DNA of 64,000 bases from Pomphorhynchus laevis (Eukaryota > Acanthocephala > Palaeacanthocephala > Echinorhynchida > Pomphorhynchidae), in assembly GCA_012934845.2 (NCBI GenBank), contig WNNJ02003297.1, positions 124,001-188,000 of the forward strand, in the 5' to 3' direction. How positions within the stretch are numbered: the stretch's first letter is position 1; the number at the start of each line of letters is the position of its first letter. The notes under the pieces were generated by a model. The model ran no database searches and was not told the DNA's origin. It saw nothing but the letters and a program-made list of their open reading frames with translations. Positions 8,852 through 20,257 of this stretch are shown piece after piece. A program made the translations under genes and the position numbers.

Positions 8852-9748
8852 CTAGAGGAGAAGACTGATCCCGAGATAGCCCAAGTGCCCAGAGGCGCAC
8901 CAGAGTTTTGTCGGAGTGGGATTGTATAAGCGACGTTTATAGGTAGTCGATAAAATCGCGGTAGCTTGCGAAGAGAGGTAGGAATTAAATTTGGTTAAAC
9001 TCTCATTACCAATTCGGGGGAAGCGTTGGATAGCTGCCTGGAAGAAAGCCACTCTGATCGGGTCAAAGTGGAATCTTCTACGAAGCAGCGTATCCTCTTC
9101 TAACCGCCAGCGAATTAGATCATGAGATGTGGACAGATGTTGTTGCGACTGATCCGTACAGAAGGGTTTAAGCAACCACTTCTCATGGAGCAGTAATAAG
9201 TTGAGGAGTGAATTTGTTGATGTGCAATTAAAGGTGGGGGACGGAGGTTTGTGGATAAGATAACCGTTCCTGGCTCTGTGGAGTGCTGCATTAATCCAAC
9301 GACCAGTTCTGTCGTTGAAGTCACAAAGTACCACGTCATAGCCGCTATCAATAATCCTATCCGGGAGGTCACGGTTCTTATGAATTTCCCCTGGACGGAT
9401 GTAGACATTGGCTAGACTGAAGCGTTTATCGTTTTAGCAGAGTGAAACTACTAAACAAGATAGGGCTGGACAAGAATAGTTTAGTAGAAGGGACGATCTT
9501 AAGGAGCATTTAACTAGGGTTAAAATACCTTGAGATGAAGAGGAGTGAGGCGGGGTTATGTACGGAGTATAGTGGGAACAAATGTGCTTAGGAATGAATC
9601 GAGTAATGTCCTGGGGAAGACGGATAGACCGCGTCTCCTGAAGGACTATAACATCTGCATCTCTACCGGATAGAAGCCTAAGGGCAGAAGCTCTTCCCGA
9701 GTTCCACTGAGGGATATTCAGTGAAAAAGGCTCACGAATACTCTGCAT
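8852..9748 (-). pseudogene. LINE-D APE endonuclease, decayed
   Basis: An N-terminal frame (9434-9748) has IPQWNSGRASALRLLSG and DADVIVLQETRSIR, with the catalytic Glu. A C-terminal frame (8852-9334) has VVLCDFNDRTGRW in place of GDFN and STSHDLIRW where the SDH motif should be. At least one frame break separates them. It would nick target DNA in an active LINE. This copy is inactive. Confidence 0.75.
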
Positions 9749-11000
9749 TGTGTTAGGTTAGCTGGGTGGGATTGCCTCATCCCTAGACAGAGCCAGGGGC
9801 GGAAAGGTTACTCTTTTCACCACTAACTCTATCCAGAGCGGATATTTACCCACGGACGATATCTCATTTCCCAGTGAGGCTTTATAAACTTTATCCTTCA
9901 GAAGTTTGCCGATTTTGATGGTGGGGGTACGGAGTGAGCAGAGGGCCCCCTCTTTTAGGACTTAGTCAAGATAATGTGTTTAGGGATTTTCGGCGCTGTA
10001 AACAATACAGAGAGTTGTTTAGCAATAATGCTTTCGATTGACTTGTAAATACTTTGTTTATTCGAATCAACCAGTCTGAGTATATCTTTATCGGACATTC
10101 TAGAGGCGAAATTTAAGAAGCTGGGAGCCTCTTTAATGATTTGTGTTGGTGAGGTGAATTTAGATCTGTATTGTTTGAAAAAATGCATTTCCGGGACCAG
10201 TCGGGTTGGTCACATCCACTATTTGAGCATTTAGGGGTTGCTTCACATTTCCCTCCAGATGCATGCGAGCGGTTCTGCGAACTGCAAGCACCACACGTCC
10301 GGATAGCATTGCAATTAGACACCCAATGCCCCCACTTGTGGCAGGAGTTTCAGTGGTGGAATGTGAGATCATCCAAGTCAAGTAGTTGGAATTTCAAGTT
10401 GTACCCCAGGAATGGGTTAAACGATGACTTAGCCAGGTTCTCGGCTGTATCAATAGGGGTTGAGCAAAACGCTAGAGGCAGTGAAAGCCCACTCTTCCCC
10501 ATAATCTTCCTCAAATTCGAAGTTTTGTAGAGTATTTTTAGGGACTCAATATCTTTCTCCTCAAGATGAGGAGGCAGGTTTGATATCTTGACAGAAACCA
10601 TTATAGGCTTGTGTTAAATGTAACCAAGTTTAGATAAGTTAGCATTATAAAAAGATTCAAATTCTTTCGCCAAATCAGGAGTAGCGAAGGAGATCTTGAT
10701 TTCTGTTTCAAGATACTTTACTGTATTAAATAATATACGGTTATTATAGTGTTCAACAAAACGTCTAAGGAATGTGTTAAACATGTTGTGTCTTGTAACA
10801 GGTCCGGAAAGTTTAATAATTAGTAGGTTCTTGAGTTTGGGGACTGGGGGAAGTATCCCCTTACCTAATAGATTATTATAAGTTGAAACACTTACCTTAG
10901 AGTGGTTGTCAATAGAAGAAATCGTAGAAATACCTGTAATTTCCTGCATTTTAGTTTGAAAGTTGCTCGCTTCTGATGCTCCGACAGTCACTTTACTCAT
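8870..11000 (-). mobile_element. LINE-D: ORF1 plus endonuclease of a zinc-knuckle LINE, RT missing
   Basis: Minus strand: ORF1 (11,000 to 9,955), then endonuclease (9,748 to 8,870). Homologous to LINE-C in every part they share. The RT and 3' end are absent, the reverse of normal 5' truncation, so the element was cut by deletion or recombination at about 8,870, next to the SINE-like head. Confidence 0.75.
9955..11000 (-). pseudogene. LINE-D ORF1 with zinc knuckles
   Basis: It starts at ATG 11000 and runs in one frame, with an in-frame stop at 10614-10616 and resumption at 10601 in the same frame, to about 10,350. It includes a two-part RRM-like region (ISNLPPHLEEKDIESLKILY) and LPLAFCSTPID. 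Then CHKWGHWVSNC, CGACSSQNRSHASGGKC and a third Cys-rich stretch form CCHC knuckles near 10,180-10,350 in a shifted frame. A last frame (9955-10188) gives the C-terminus. Role: RNA binding for the LINE. Confidence 0.7.
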
Positions 11001-13383
11001 TTATTAAAGAACAAATTACTTGTAGAAATTCGATGCTTTAAAGTCGGAATGTATAATGAATCGTTTGATAGCTCCTACATGTACACATGATTCGTTAACC
11101 CTCAATTTTCTGATCTTAAGTATTTTTTTGTTTTTTGTTGTACCTAGTTAAATTTCAGTATTTAATTTTTTTGTTTTAACAAAAAAGGGACACATCTAGT
11201 TGTTTGATCTACTGTGCTGTAGTAAACATGATTCTCGGGAAGATTTTAAAGACTTTGATCTGCTGCGTCGTGAACTAACTATATATTTTGATTTTGTTAT
11301 ACATTTTTCATAATTTTGTTCTGAGGATTATGGCAGTTAGCTATCGAAAAATTGATCTTTTAATTGACTTTTATAATTGACTTTTTTTATTCTTTCCACT
11401 AAATAAAATGTAATTAGAATTTTTTTAATTGAATCATGCATTCACATACCTTAAAACAGCAGACATTTGTGCTAACAACTATGTATAAGAAGTTCAAAGG
11501 AACAAAAGCGTTCATTCAGACGAGAAGTGCTCACGAACCAAAACTTAAAATACTTTGGTCCAAAAATGAGTAATTAAGAGCCAAGCGAATATGTTCTACT
11601 AGCATAATTTATAAAAATCACAAAGCAATTGAGTAAGGAATTTCGAAAGCTTAGCTAAAGCAAACAATTAAGACGAAGATTAAAACGACGTATTTAAAAT
11701 GAAAGTTGTGCATCCTTGCTCTATACAAGCATCTACAATTAAAATTGCACAAAAGATAAAGGTTTCGGTACATTCACCTTTCACCCAGCAATTACAAAAA
11801 TTTGATGGATATCAGAAACGTTAAAAAATTACTTGCTAAAATAATTTAAGATCGACTTGACTGACTGATTATCAGATTTCGTGGATTACGATCGATTCAA
11901 CAAATACTGCAATAGGATAAACAAATGCTAATATGTGAAAATTTCCGTTGCAAGTGTTGTCATCAAATATATACAACCAAGTTTTTTCGGAGTTCACGCA
12001 CCGAATCTACATATCGCTTCAGATGAATTTTTAATTCCAGTAGCAAGAATTGTATTTATTTACATAAGTGTCAATCATGTAGTGCACACTATGTTAGTCA
12101 ATCCGGGAAATCCTTCAGTATTCAGGATAACATCTGTCGTGCCGATTTTAATCCCAAAAGGATGAACAATGACGGAGTGGTAAAATATATTATGGAAAAT
12201 CTAGAACATTGCATGATCACGACACTCATAAACAGTAGTCTCGTTGGTAACATTATACTTTAACAATAGAAATTCTGGATTAACCAATTGATAACGCATA
12301 TAAACTTGAACACCGAGTCTAAATTAATAAAATTGCTTAAAAGCTAATATGATTATGTTTTGTGATAGATGGCATCTTTGTGACGGTGAGCACTTGAAAC
12401 GTTTGGAAATAATATTTTGTTATGAATCATATATTTGAATGGAAAGCATTATAAATTACGTTTTTTAAACAATTTTAAGGTATCACTCAAAATATTTAAT
12501 TGTATGTATTTGTTCATATGTGCCTCACATTTTATATCGAGGAAGGCATAACTGCCAAAACGTTAAAATAATAATGTGTTATCTGGTTTGCTGATGTCTT
12601 ATTATTAATAGTAACTGGATATAAAATCAAACATAGTCTGCATCTCTCTCTGATAAAATCCGACAGACTGTGTTCATCTGTGTACTTGGATACACTATTT
12701 TGGAGCACTGAAAAATCGAATATCGATCAAATCTTCAAATCAGATAACTGAGTATACGTAGTTTATACTAGATATAAATTAAAAATAAAGATAAATAATT
12801 ATAAATAATAAATAATTATATAAGATTTTATACAATTTATATTTATATCGAAGAGCTGCCAATTTCCTTTTGCAGCGTTTAAGCTGTGCAGTGCAGCGGG
12901 GGAAATGCAGCGTGCCTGTTAGAGGTCGCTCGAGACGGAAACCTTCCAACTTATCGATACTGAAATATACTGAAGTATCACAAACTATACAATTTTTTGT
13001 ACGATTTATATTTATATATCAATAAAATGTAATTTTAAAATTTAAAAAAATCAATTTTTATAGATTGACTAATAAATAGTTAAATAAATTATTATTTGAC
13101 TAATAAATAAATGATTCTTTTTGGTAACTACCTCATAATTTCACTTGCAACAAATAAATCTCATTTTATTTTATCTGATAGTTCTGCAATTTAATGGATA
13201 AATTAAATATATATTTGATATTTTTATTAAAAAGCTATTTATATTAAATTAATATTTAAAGTGGTAAAATTAATTTGTATTGCATAGTTAAATTTTATTT
13301 GAAAAATTTACCATCTAATATGTAATATGTAATTATTATCATGAAAATATTACATGTTATAAATTTGTTGTTCACTACTAAAA
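11001..13383. other. AT-rich spacer with small retroelement remnants
   Basis: No gene seen. It holds a CTGAGGA...CTATCGAAAA hairpin remnant (11321-11350), a related aaggcataactgcc hairpin (12536-12565), and a PLE-A 3'-terminal remnant near 12,735-12,800 (cagataactgagtatacgta, compare caGctaactgagtctacgta at 17,957). A short GC-richer patch lies at 12,870-12,960. Confidence 0.5.
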
Positions 13384-13569
13384 TTATTAACTGATCAAAG
13401 GATAGAGTGAATATAATTCTTAATTAAATCGAATTTTTGATAGCTAACTGCTATCATCAGGATAAAATTATATAAAACATTTTTTATCCTAGTGATGATA
13501 GCAATTAGCTATCGAAGAATCGATTTCAATTAAAACTAAATTTACTCGATCCTTTGATCAGTTAATAAT
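13384..13569. repeat. Inverted-repeat hairpin, arms about 85 bp
   Basis: Left ttattaactgatcaaagga (13384 on) is complementary to right tcctttgatcagttaataa (ending 13569), and complementarity continues inward to the tatcctagtgatgatagc region with about 20 bp of spacer. Each arm contains a TGATGATAGC...GCTATCGAA/TCAAA hairpin like that at 11,321. Confidence 0.85.
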
Positions 13570-15094
13570 ATTACATATTATCATGTAATATGATCTAATA
13601 TGTAATTTAACATGTAAATTAAATATATTAAAAATAGCACGTTATGTTAGCAGTTTAATTTCTATTCTCATAAGCAAAATGTTGGCTAAACTTGTATTAA
13701 TATACTTAACTTTACAAGGCATCTTAAAATTCAATATTTTGTACCATACGCAGTGAAAATATTGTAATCATTTAAATTGATCAGTTATAGCTTTCTAGTT
13801 CTAACTTTATCGGATTACAAAGCTGTTTGATTAATTTTTTGTTTTATTGCAGAAAATAGTAAATAGCATAATGCTATTTATTAATCAGACCTATTTTACA
13901 TAGAAGAAACATAATGTTTGTTGAAAGATATCGATATGAACACAGTTTTGTGCATTTCATCCAATTCTCTAAGTAATTAAATAGTCTTAATTATTACACG
14001 ATAATGACTATATACTATTAGGTAACAATTAGTTACATGCTACTCCAAAGGATAATATCAATTATACGATTTACAATATAATGCAACTGGTTAACTGCGC
14101 AGAATCGATGTCAGGCTTACTTTGGATTCGAGGTGTCCATGCCAAACAATTATTAAATATCTATCATGACCGCACTTCTGAGATCCAAAAACACTAAAAA
14201 AATGTGAAATTCAAAGTCACGAAAACTCTTATAACAATGAACTACATTTTAATGTCTTTTAAGATGTTTTATACTTTAATGCGTTTTATACGGCGTACTA
14301 GTCAAACTACAAGTGATATTTTAATGTTTTCAGGGTTTAAAATTGAAAACAATATTAAACTGCTTTATCAACAATCAATGATTAATCATAAATAATTCAA
14401 TATTTTACTGCTTTATTAGTAAAATTACGTGTTGTTTAAAATGCTTTGCGAACTGCTGCTTGCTACATCAAAAATCATAGTTTGATAAATTTAAAATTCA
14501 TTTGCACTGATGTAAGTGAAATAATGATTCAACATTGCATAAAAATTAGTATTTTATACCGCAACTGCTTTGTTGGTTTAATGGACAGAAACTAACACTT
14601 GACAAAACATCGACTTTCCTGTTTTAATACCTATTATCTACATCCTAACGCATAGGATGTTATATGTTAATTTATTCATAAAGTTTAAATTATGAAAGCT
14701 ATTTATAATGATGACATATATTTACGTATTTTCTTATTAGATGATAATTTAAGTTTTTATTGTATAACAATATATATTTTCAGTTAATTGATTTACTTGC
14801 TTTATTTTGTTCCAAAATAACACGCATATATGTATTTGGAAACTAATTACTTTCTTTTACTCTAAACATTATAACAAGAAACAATTTAAAAACGTATTGT
14901 AAGCTTATTATATACAGGAAAGAAAATGGCACAAAATAAAACTTAAAATTTTTCTTATTAGTATTTAAGAAGCAATGAAATAACTCTACATCAACAATTA
15001 TTTATCTATATTTTTTTTATCATACCAAATACAATAGACTACAGATATAACAGTACGCTGTCTTGCTATTTAAAGAAATCACCAAGACTGACAA
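13570..15094. other. AT-rich spacer; one member of a dispersed repeat pair
   Basis: No gene seen. The segment 14,815-14,945 (gcttattatatacaggaaag and flanks) is repeated, diverged, at 16,745-16,865. The 63-aa frame at 14,204 has no recognisable feature. Confidence 0.5.
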
Positions 15095-16270
15095 ATCAGA
15101 TCAGTTAACTGAATCAACCTTTTTTGAAATATATATAAATTTAAAAATAAATATTTTAATCTTTAGACTTTATAAAATTTAGATTTATATAAGATAAGAT
15201 TTTTTAAATTCAATTTTTATGAATTGATTGATAAATAATATACCATAAATTAGAATTAAAATAAAAGGTCATCTGGAAGAACTGTTATGTTATCGTGCTT
15301 TGGCCTCTATTCCTAGACCCATCATAACAGCGGGGGCAAATACATGCTAATGACGTATCTCCTCTGATGAAATTTGATTATCAAGTATCTTATTATAATA
15401 CCAAGCATATTATTTATTATCCATCAATAAAAATTTTCCAATTAAGAGTTTAAATTTATTTTTTCTAATATCTTGTTGATTTATATATTTTAGGCTCGCC
15501 TGTTTGATTTTTACAGTATTCTAGTTTAAGATATATCATAATTAAATTATTTAAATAATTTAGAAGAAAACCAGCATCATTACCATATTATGGTAATATT
15601 AGGTCATTTATACAATATAAGTTAATAATCATTTTAGTAGATGTTAATTCAATTTTTATTTCTAGATAAATTCCTTTGTTATCATCGATATTATCTTTAT
15701 AAAAAATAAAATATTTGGATAAATTTGTCAACTCATTGAATAAACATTAGTGTTTAATATACATATATTATTAATATATATATAAACATATATTTAATAT
15801 ATTATTATATGGGTCGAGACATATTAAATATCTTATTATATGAGCCGAAATAATCGTTATATAAATATTAGTTGTATAGAATTTTAAATAATTATTTAAT
15901 ATTTATAATTATTTATCTTTATTTTTAAAACAAATTCACATTCTATAAAGCTTAAAAATAAGTCAGATATAATTGGACTGCCATTAACTTCCATTGAAAT
16001 ACCTGCTGTTTGTATAAATATAGATGTTCCTACTTTTAAATTATTTCAATTTATCTAAATATATTTAAGGATTCCAATGATTCAATTTTATCCATATATT
16101 TATATTTACTTAATAGTTTTATTTTTGTTAGATAGGCGTATAGTTGTTATAACATTTGAATAGATAGCTTTCCGAATATAAAGTTAATTAATTTTTCTTA
16201 AGCTTTCTTTATATCATCTAAATCTAAATATAGGAAGCACAATTTATTGAGTAATTTCATCACGCTACCA
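15095..16270 (-). mobile_element. PLE-A copy 1, heavily decayed Penelope-like element
   Basis: It begins at a PLE-A terminal sequence (cagatcagttaactgaatc), followed by the conserved 3' block (15266-15365) and then minus-strand RT remnants that match the other copies by eye. No open frame remains and breaks are numerous. It is the most diverged of the copies, hence the oldest. Confidence 0.65.
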
Positions 16271-17955
16271 CGTATATTATCAAAATAAAAATAGTAGCTT
16301 GAATAATTTTGAACAATTTGATAAAGGTTAATTCTGAGAACTCAAAATTTTGTCTTTTTTGTCTACTTTGCGAGTTTAACTTATGTAACATGTTTCCTCG
16401 CCCACAAAAAGTATAAACTGGCAGTATTTTGTCATTATAAAATCACTAAACTTAACATATATTGTTCTTGTTGATTGCCCTATTACATATAAAGCGATCA
16501 ATAGCAATTATAAATTTGTAGATGATAAAGCTGCGTTTAAATATCAAATTCAACTTAAACAAAGCATTTTAAAAATTGGAGCAGCATCCTTTCATCACTA
16601 AATATAACCATTGATTTTTCAAAGCCGTAATAATTAGGACTATTGTATTGTGTACAAAATAGCATATACTGCATTGCAAAATAGCATATACAGCGTTAGT
16701 AGGGAGTATGTATAGAAATATTAAAGTTGTCACTTTGAAACATACACATATGTATTTGTGAACTACTTCCTCTCTCTATTACACTAAACTACAGAATAAG
16801 AAACGATTTGAAGACGTATCATAAGCTTATTATACAGGAAAGAAAATCGCACAAAGGAAATTGACATATTTAATGCAGCTATGAAATTTGGAGATAAGGT
16901 ATATTTAAAATTTATAACCTTATAAATTATTACATAATCAAAAGTTGAGGCAAATTTTTATTTTTTATACCGATATACCACATATTAGTGATGATGAAAT
17001 AACATTCAAAAAACAATATATAATTTGAGCGTACTATTGTGCATGCATATAGTAAAAGACGATTGCAATATCCTGAAACAAATAAATGAACTTAAGGTGT
17101 ATATTACATATTTGTCATACTCGTTTTTATAATTAATAAATTTTTTTGAAACTGCTCATTTCGAATATGTTTTCAGGCGTAAATGACGTTGACATGTGGA
17201 ATAGAATTAAAGTTAAATTTGTTGATTTGATATTGTTTATTTGCACTATTTTGATATTTAGACAGACATATTTCTAAAAGTTGTTGATATACGGGCATCA
17301 AAAACGTGAAAAGAGTATTATCGACATCAAATATGTAAAAGTATACTAAAAAATTTGAATTCAGAAGTAAATATATGAATTTCTGTTTTTTTTTGTTAAA
17401 ATTGCGGAATTATTTTTATTGTTTCCGCAAAAGGCATATCTCGCTCGCGCATTTGAATTTACTACAATTGATTCAAATCTAAACAAAAAAGAGGTACATA
17501 GCTATTAAATAAAATATTATAGATAATGATTCAAACTATTCTCTGAGGTCATTTGAAGACGTTGGATAATATAATTTAATATAACAACAAGACTATAATA
17601 GTTTTTATTTAAATCACGGCAGTACACGAAGTTTTTTCTCAAGACGTTTCACCTTCGTCTTTTTGAGTTAAATTCTTGTTGCATTGATTTCCTTTCTACA
17701 TGTAGTCAGGTTCTGGAAGAATTAAAAATACTTTTGAAGTCAAGTTTGGCGTACATAGATTTTATCTTTAAAAATTGCATTCGTTTAGATTTATGTAAAT
17801 ACATCGTCGTTTGAATGTGGTAAGTGGCGGTCATTAACTAACTGATCCAGTTAATGTCTTGCAAGTTTCTTAAGCAGATGTCTACAATTGGTTCATATAA
17901 TATTAATTGCATTTTGTGTGATAGTGATTCTTCAAAAATCTAAAAATATGCCAAA
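16271..17955. other. AT-rich spacer; second member of the dispersed repeat pair
   Basis: Contains 16,745-16,865, the partner of 14,815-14,945, preceded by a small tandem (aaaatagcatatac, twice, 16,655-16,695). A GACGAAGGTGAAACG motif lies on the minus strand near 17,650. No gene seen. Confidence 0.45.
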
Positions 17956-19205
17956 TTAAATCAGCTAACTGAGTCTACGTATTTAATATAATTATAAAAT
18001 AAACAAAACATAATAATGCTAAATCAAAATTTAATAATTAAATAATAAAATTAATAATTGTTTTTAGATTTTCTATAATTTAAATCAAGTTAAAAATGAA
18101 ATTCAAAATAAACGTCATTTTTATGAATTGACTAATAAATAACAGACGTTGTATCAGAATAAGAATTAGAGGTCATCAGGAGGAACTGCTATGCTATCAG
18201 GTTTCGGCTCCTAACTCCTCTACCCAACATAGCAGCGGGGACAAATACATGCTAATGATGTATTTCCTCTGAAATAACTATCTAGTATCTTATTCTAATG
18301 CAAAGTATATTATTTATTATCCATCCATAAAAATTTGCCACTTTAGAGTTTAAATTTATTCTTTATATTATTGTGTTGATTTATATATTTTACTATTTTC
18401 TGCTTGATGTTATTTTTATAGTAACCTAGTTTAAAATATGTATCTATTAAATTATTTAAATGATTTTTAAGAAAGCCAATATCATTACATATTGTTGCAA
18501 TTCTTAAAATTTCATTATTTAATGTATTATATTTTATATTATATGGTATGCATGAATGCTCATGTAAAAATATGTTTCTTGTAAATTTAAATATGTCATC
18601 TTTACGATATAAATTAATAGTAGTTTTAGTTAATGTTAATTTAATGTTCATATCTAGATATACACCTTCTTTATCATTAATATTGGTTTTGTTAAGAATA
18701 AGGCTTTCTGGATAAATGTGCTCACTAATTGAATAAAAATTATTAGAATTAAATACACATATATCATCAATGTATCGAAACATATATTTCATATATTTAT
18801 ATTGTTTAGATTTAGTTTTTACACAGTTATGAACAAATTCATATTCTATAAAGCTTAAAAACAAGTCAGCTATAATTGGGCTACTATTACCACCCATTGG
18901 AACACCTTTTACTTGTCTAAATATAGATGTCCCTACTTTTAAATAATTTTGATTTATTAAAATATTTAAGGATTCTATTAATTCAATTTTATCCATATAT
19001 TTATATTTATTTGATGGTTTAATTTTTGTTAGATAGGCGTTATAATTATTATAACATATATATGTATATCTTTTTCCGAATATAAGATTAATTAATTTTA
19101 CTAACGCTTCTTTAATATCTACTAAACCTAGATTTGTATAAAGAGTACTAAAATCGTATGTATTTATATTTTGAAAATTTATTCCTTTTGTCTGTTCTAT
19201 AAATA
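17956..19205 (-). mobile_element. PLE-A copy 2, 5'-truncated Penelope-like element
   Basis: The 3' end at about 17,957 has the family terminus aaatcagctaactgagtc. The structured 3' block is at 18168-18270 and the RT at 18343-19205. The 5' end is cut just after the sequence encoding EQTKGINFQN. It lies about 100 bp downstream of tRNA-Asn. The RT frame here is open, making it the best preserved RT palm of the family in the window. Confidence 0.85.
18168..18270 (-). other. PLE-A structured 3' block (copy 2)
   Basis: About 100 nt shared by all PLE-A copies. On the element strand: outer AGAGG/CCTCT, a hairpin aaatacat...atgtattt, a helix CTGCTATG/CATAGCAG, and a CTGATGA heptamer just before the closing strand. 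Other copies show it at 15266-15365, 33255-33357, 42981-43083 and 47964-48066. Confidence 0.75.
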
Positions 19206-19242
19206 TGATCCACATCCCTAGCAGGGTGAGAAAGTATATCAC
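18343..19242 (-). CDS. PLE-A reverse transcriptase, partial (no C-terminal GIY-YIG)
   Basis: A 299-codon frame. The first about 13 residues come from flanking DNA. Then the RT: INTYDFSTLYTNL (motif A), FRQVKGVPMGGNSSPIIADLF (motif B), MFRYIDDICVFNSNN (motif C with both Asps), then YLDMNIKLTLTKTTINLYRK and a thumb-like C-terminus ending KNKFKL. This pattern is Penelope-like rather than LINE. The frame ends right after the thumb with no GIY-YIG nuclease, and the 3' block follows within about 70 bp. Confidence 0.85.
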   Translation of the reverse strand: MIYFLTLLGMWIIFIEQTKGINFQNINTYDFSTLYTNLGLVDIKEALVKLINLIFGKRYTYICYNNYNAYLTKIKPSNKYKYMDKIELIESLNILINQNYLKVGTSIFRQVKGVPMGGNSSPIIADLFLSFIEYEFVHNCVKTKSKQYKYMKYMFRYIDDICVFNSNNFYSISEHIYPESLILNKTNINDKEGVYLDMNIKLTLTKTTINLYRKDDIFKFTRNIFLHEHSCIPYNIKYNTLNNEILRIATICNDIGFLKNHLNNLIDTYFKLGYYKNNIKQKIVKYINQHNNIKNKFKL

Positions 19243-19302
19243 GAGTAAAGCGATGATACTAAGTCCAAATTATAATCTCAAAATATTGTTTAAACTACAC
19301 AT

Positions 19303-19319
19303 CGCTCCCGGGTGGACTC

Positions 19320-19373
<54 letters not shown>

Positions 19374-19376
19374 AGC
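19303..19376 (-). tRNA. tRNA-Asn (anticodon GTT)
   Basis: The complement folds as a canonical tRNA of 74 nt: acceptor GCTTCCG pairs with CGGGAGC with one G-U, then discriminator G. The D arm is GGCGCAATCGGTTAGCGC. The anticodon loop CTGTTAA has GTT at 19340-19342. The T arm has box B GGTTCGAGTCC. There is no intron. A TTTT terminator follows about 20 nt downstream on the minus strand. The body matches the eukaryotic tRNA-Asn consensus closely. Confidence 0.95.
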
Positions 19377-19440
19377 ATAAAATTTACATAAATGTCAAAA
19401 TGCTAAACAAGTTTTTTACAGAAAACTTGTGTGACCTACT

Positions 19441-19790
19441 TCCATTTGAATGCACTGTCGACATTTATACATGGCTGCATGTCAGTGCATAATTGTTGGA
19501 GTCAATATCTTTCACGATATTTTCGTTGCTTTTCGTCCTGCACTCTTTCTATTATTTGATAATTGAAACAGTCTTTTGTTCCATGTAACAAAGCATGTCG
19601 TACAACTGCATCAGAGTTTATTTTCAATTTTATGTGCGCGCGTCTATTTGTTAACCTGTCTCGTAGTCCTCTGCATGTTTCCCCACATAATGTGCCTTAC
19701 ATTGTGTTGAACCATGCATCATGCACTAAATTCTTGACAATAGAAATGCTATTTTACACGTTCACATTCAAGTGTACAAATATATAAAAT
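19441..19790 (-). pseudogene. GIY-YIG endonuclease fragment of a Penelope-like element
   Basis: The minus strand reads CKAHYVG, then ETCRGLRDRLTNRRAH, then NSDAVVRHALLHG, FNYQIIERV and YRERY, in the order of the GIY-YIG nuclease domain at the C-terminus of canonical PLE proteins (YVGET..., R...H, VVRH, E, YRE.YW). This nuclease nicks the target for PLE integration. Broken by about two disruptions. It belongs to a different PLE family from PLE-A. Confidence 0.75.
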
Positions 19791-19883
19791 ATAATTTGTT
19801 GTTACACCTGCCCTGGGACACAACGGTGTACTCATAAATAAATCACTATGTTTTTACCACGTGATGGCATAATCACCAGTCAG

Positions 19884-20207
19884 CATTCTATATATCATCA
19901 TCAGACTAAGAAATATAACCGAACTGCAATACACACTGTCAAGCACAGAGTACATTATAAATCCTCACTGATGATTCAGATTAAGGGTAGTTCAGTTTTT
20001 CAAGCATTGAACACGGTTTAAGCGTGTGCTAAGGTGCCTAAGGATGATTATTATGATCAAGGTATTGATGAGCTCCATAAGAGCGAAACGCGTCTGTCGT
20101 TGTTAAAGTTCATCGTCACACATAGGATGAGTGGGCATACGTAGCGACTTTGAATACTGTAAAAATATTCGGTTCTATTTCTTAGTCTGACAAAGATATA
20201 TAGAATG
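19884..20207. repeat. Hairpin-ended unit (40-bp terminal inverted repeats) enclosing a hammerhead-like motif
   Basis: Left arm 19884-19923 (cattctatatatcatcatca...) is complementary to right arm 20168-20207 (ttcggttctatttcttagtc...tagaatg) with few mismatches. The 244-nt spacer carries the hammerhead-like motif at 20055-20104 and a CTGATGATTCAGATTAAGGG segment whose counterpart occurs on the minus strand at about 60,345-60,385. Confidence 0.75.
20055..20104 (+). ncRNA. Candidate type I hammerhead ribozyme with minimal stem III
   Basis: Order: TTGATGA (20065-20071; canonical is CUGAUGA), stem II GCTC (20072-20075), loop CATAA, GAGC (20081-20084), core GAAA (20085-20088), then C-GC-G-T-C (20089-20094), i.e. 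C15.2-G16.2, U16.1, H17=C and predicted cleavage after 20094. Stem I can form weakly between 20058-20064 and 20095-20101 with G-U pairs. Penelope-like elements are known to carry such short-stem-III hammerheads. The C3-to-U change may weaken or kill it. Confidence 0.5.
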
Positions 20208-20257
20208 ATGTATGATGTTTATGCCTCCATATAATTTCCGTAAGTACTGTAAAGTAC

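Noticed and set aside
10171-10530. 119-aa plus-strand ORF
   Set aside because: Shadow of the zinc-knuckle region of LINE-D ORF1, which is on the minus strand.
19563-19787. 74-aa plus-strand ORF
   Set aside because: Shadow of the minus-strand GIY-YIG fragment.
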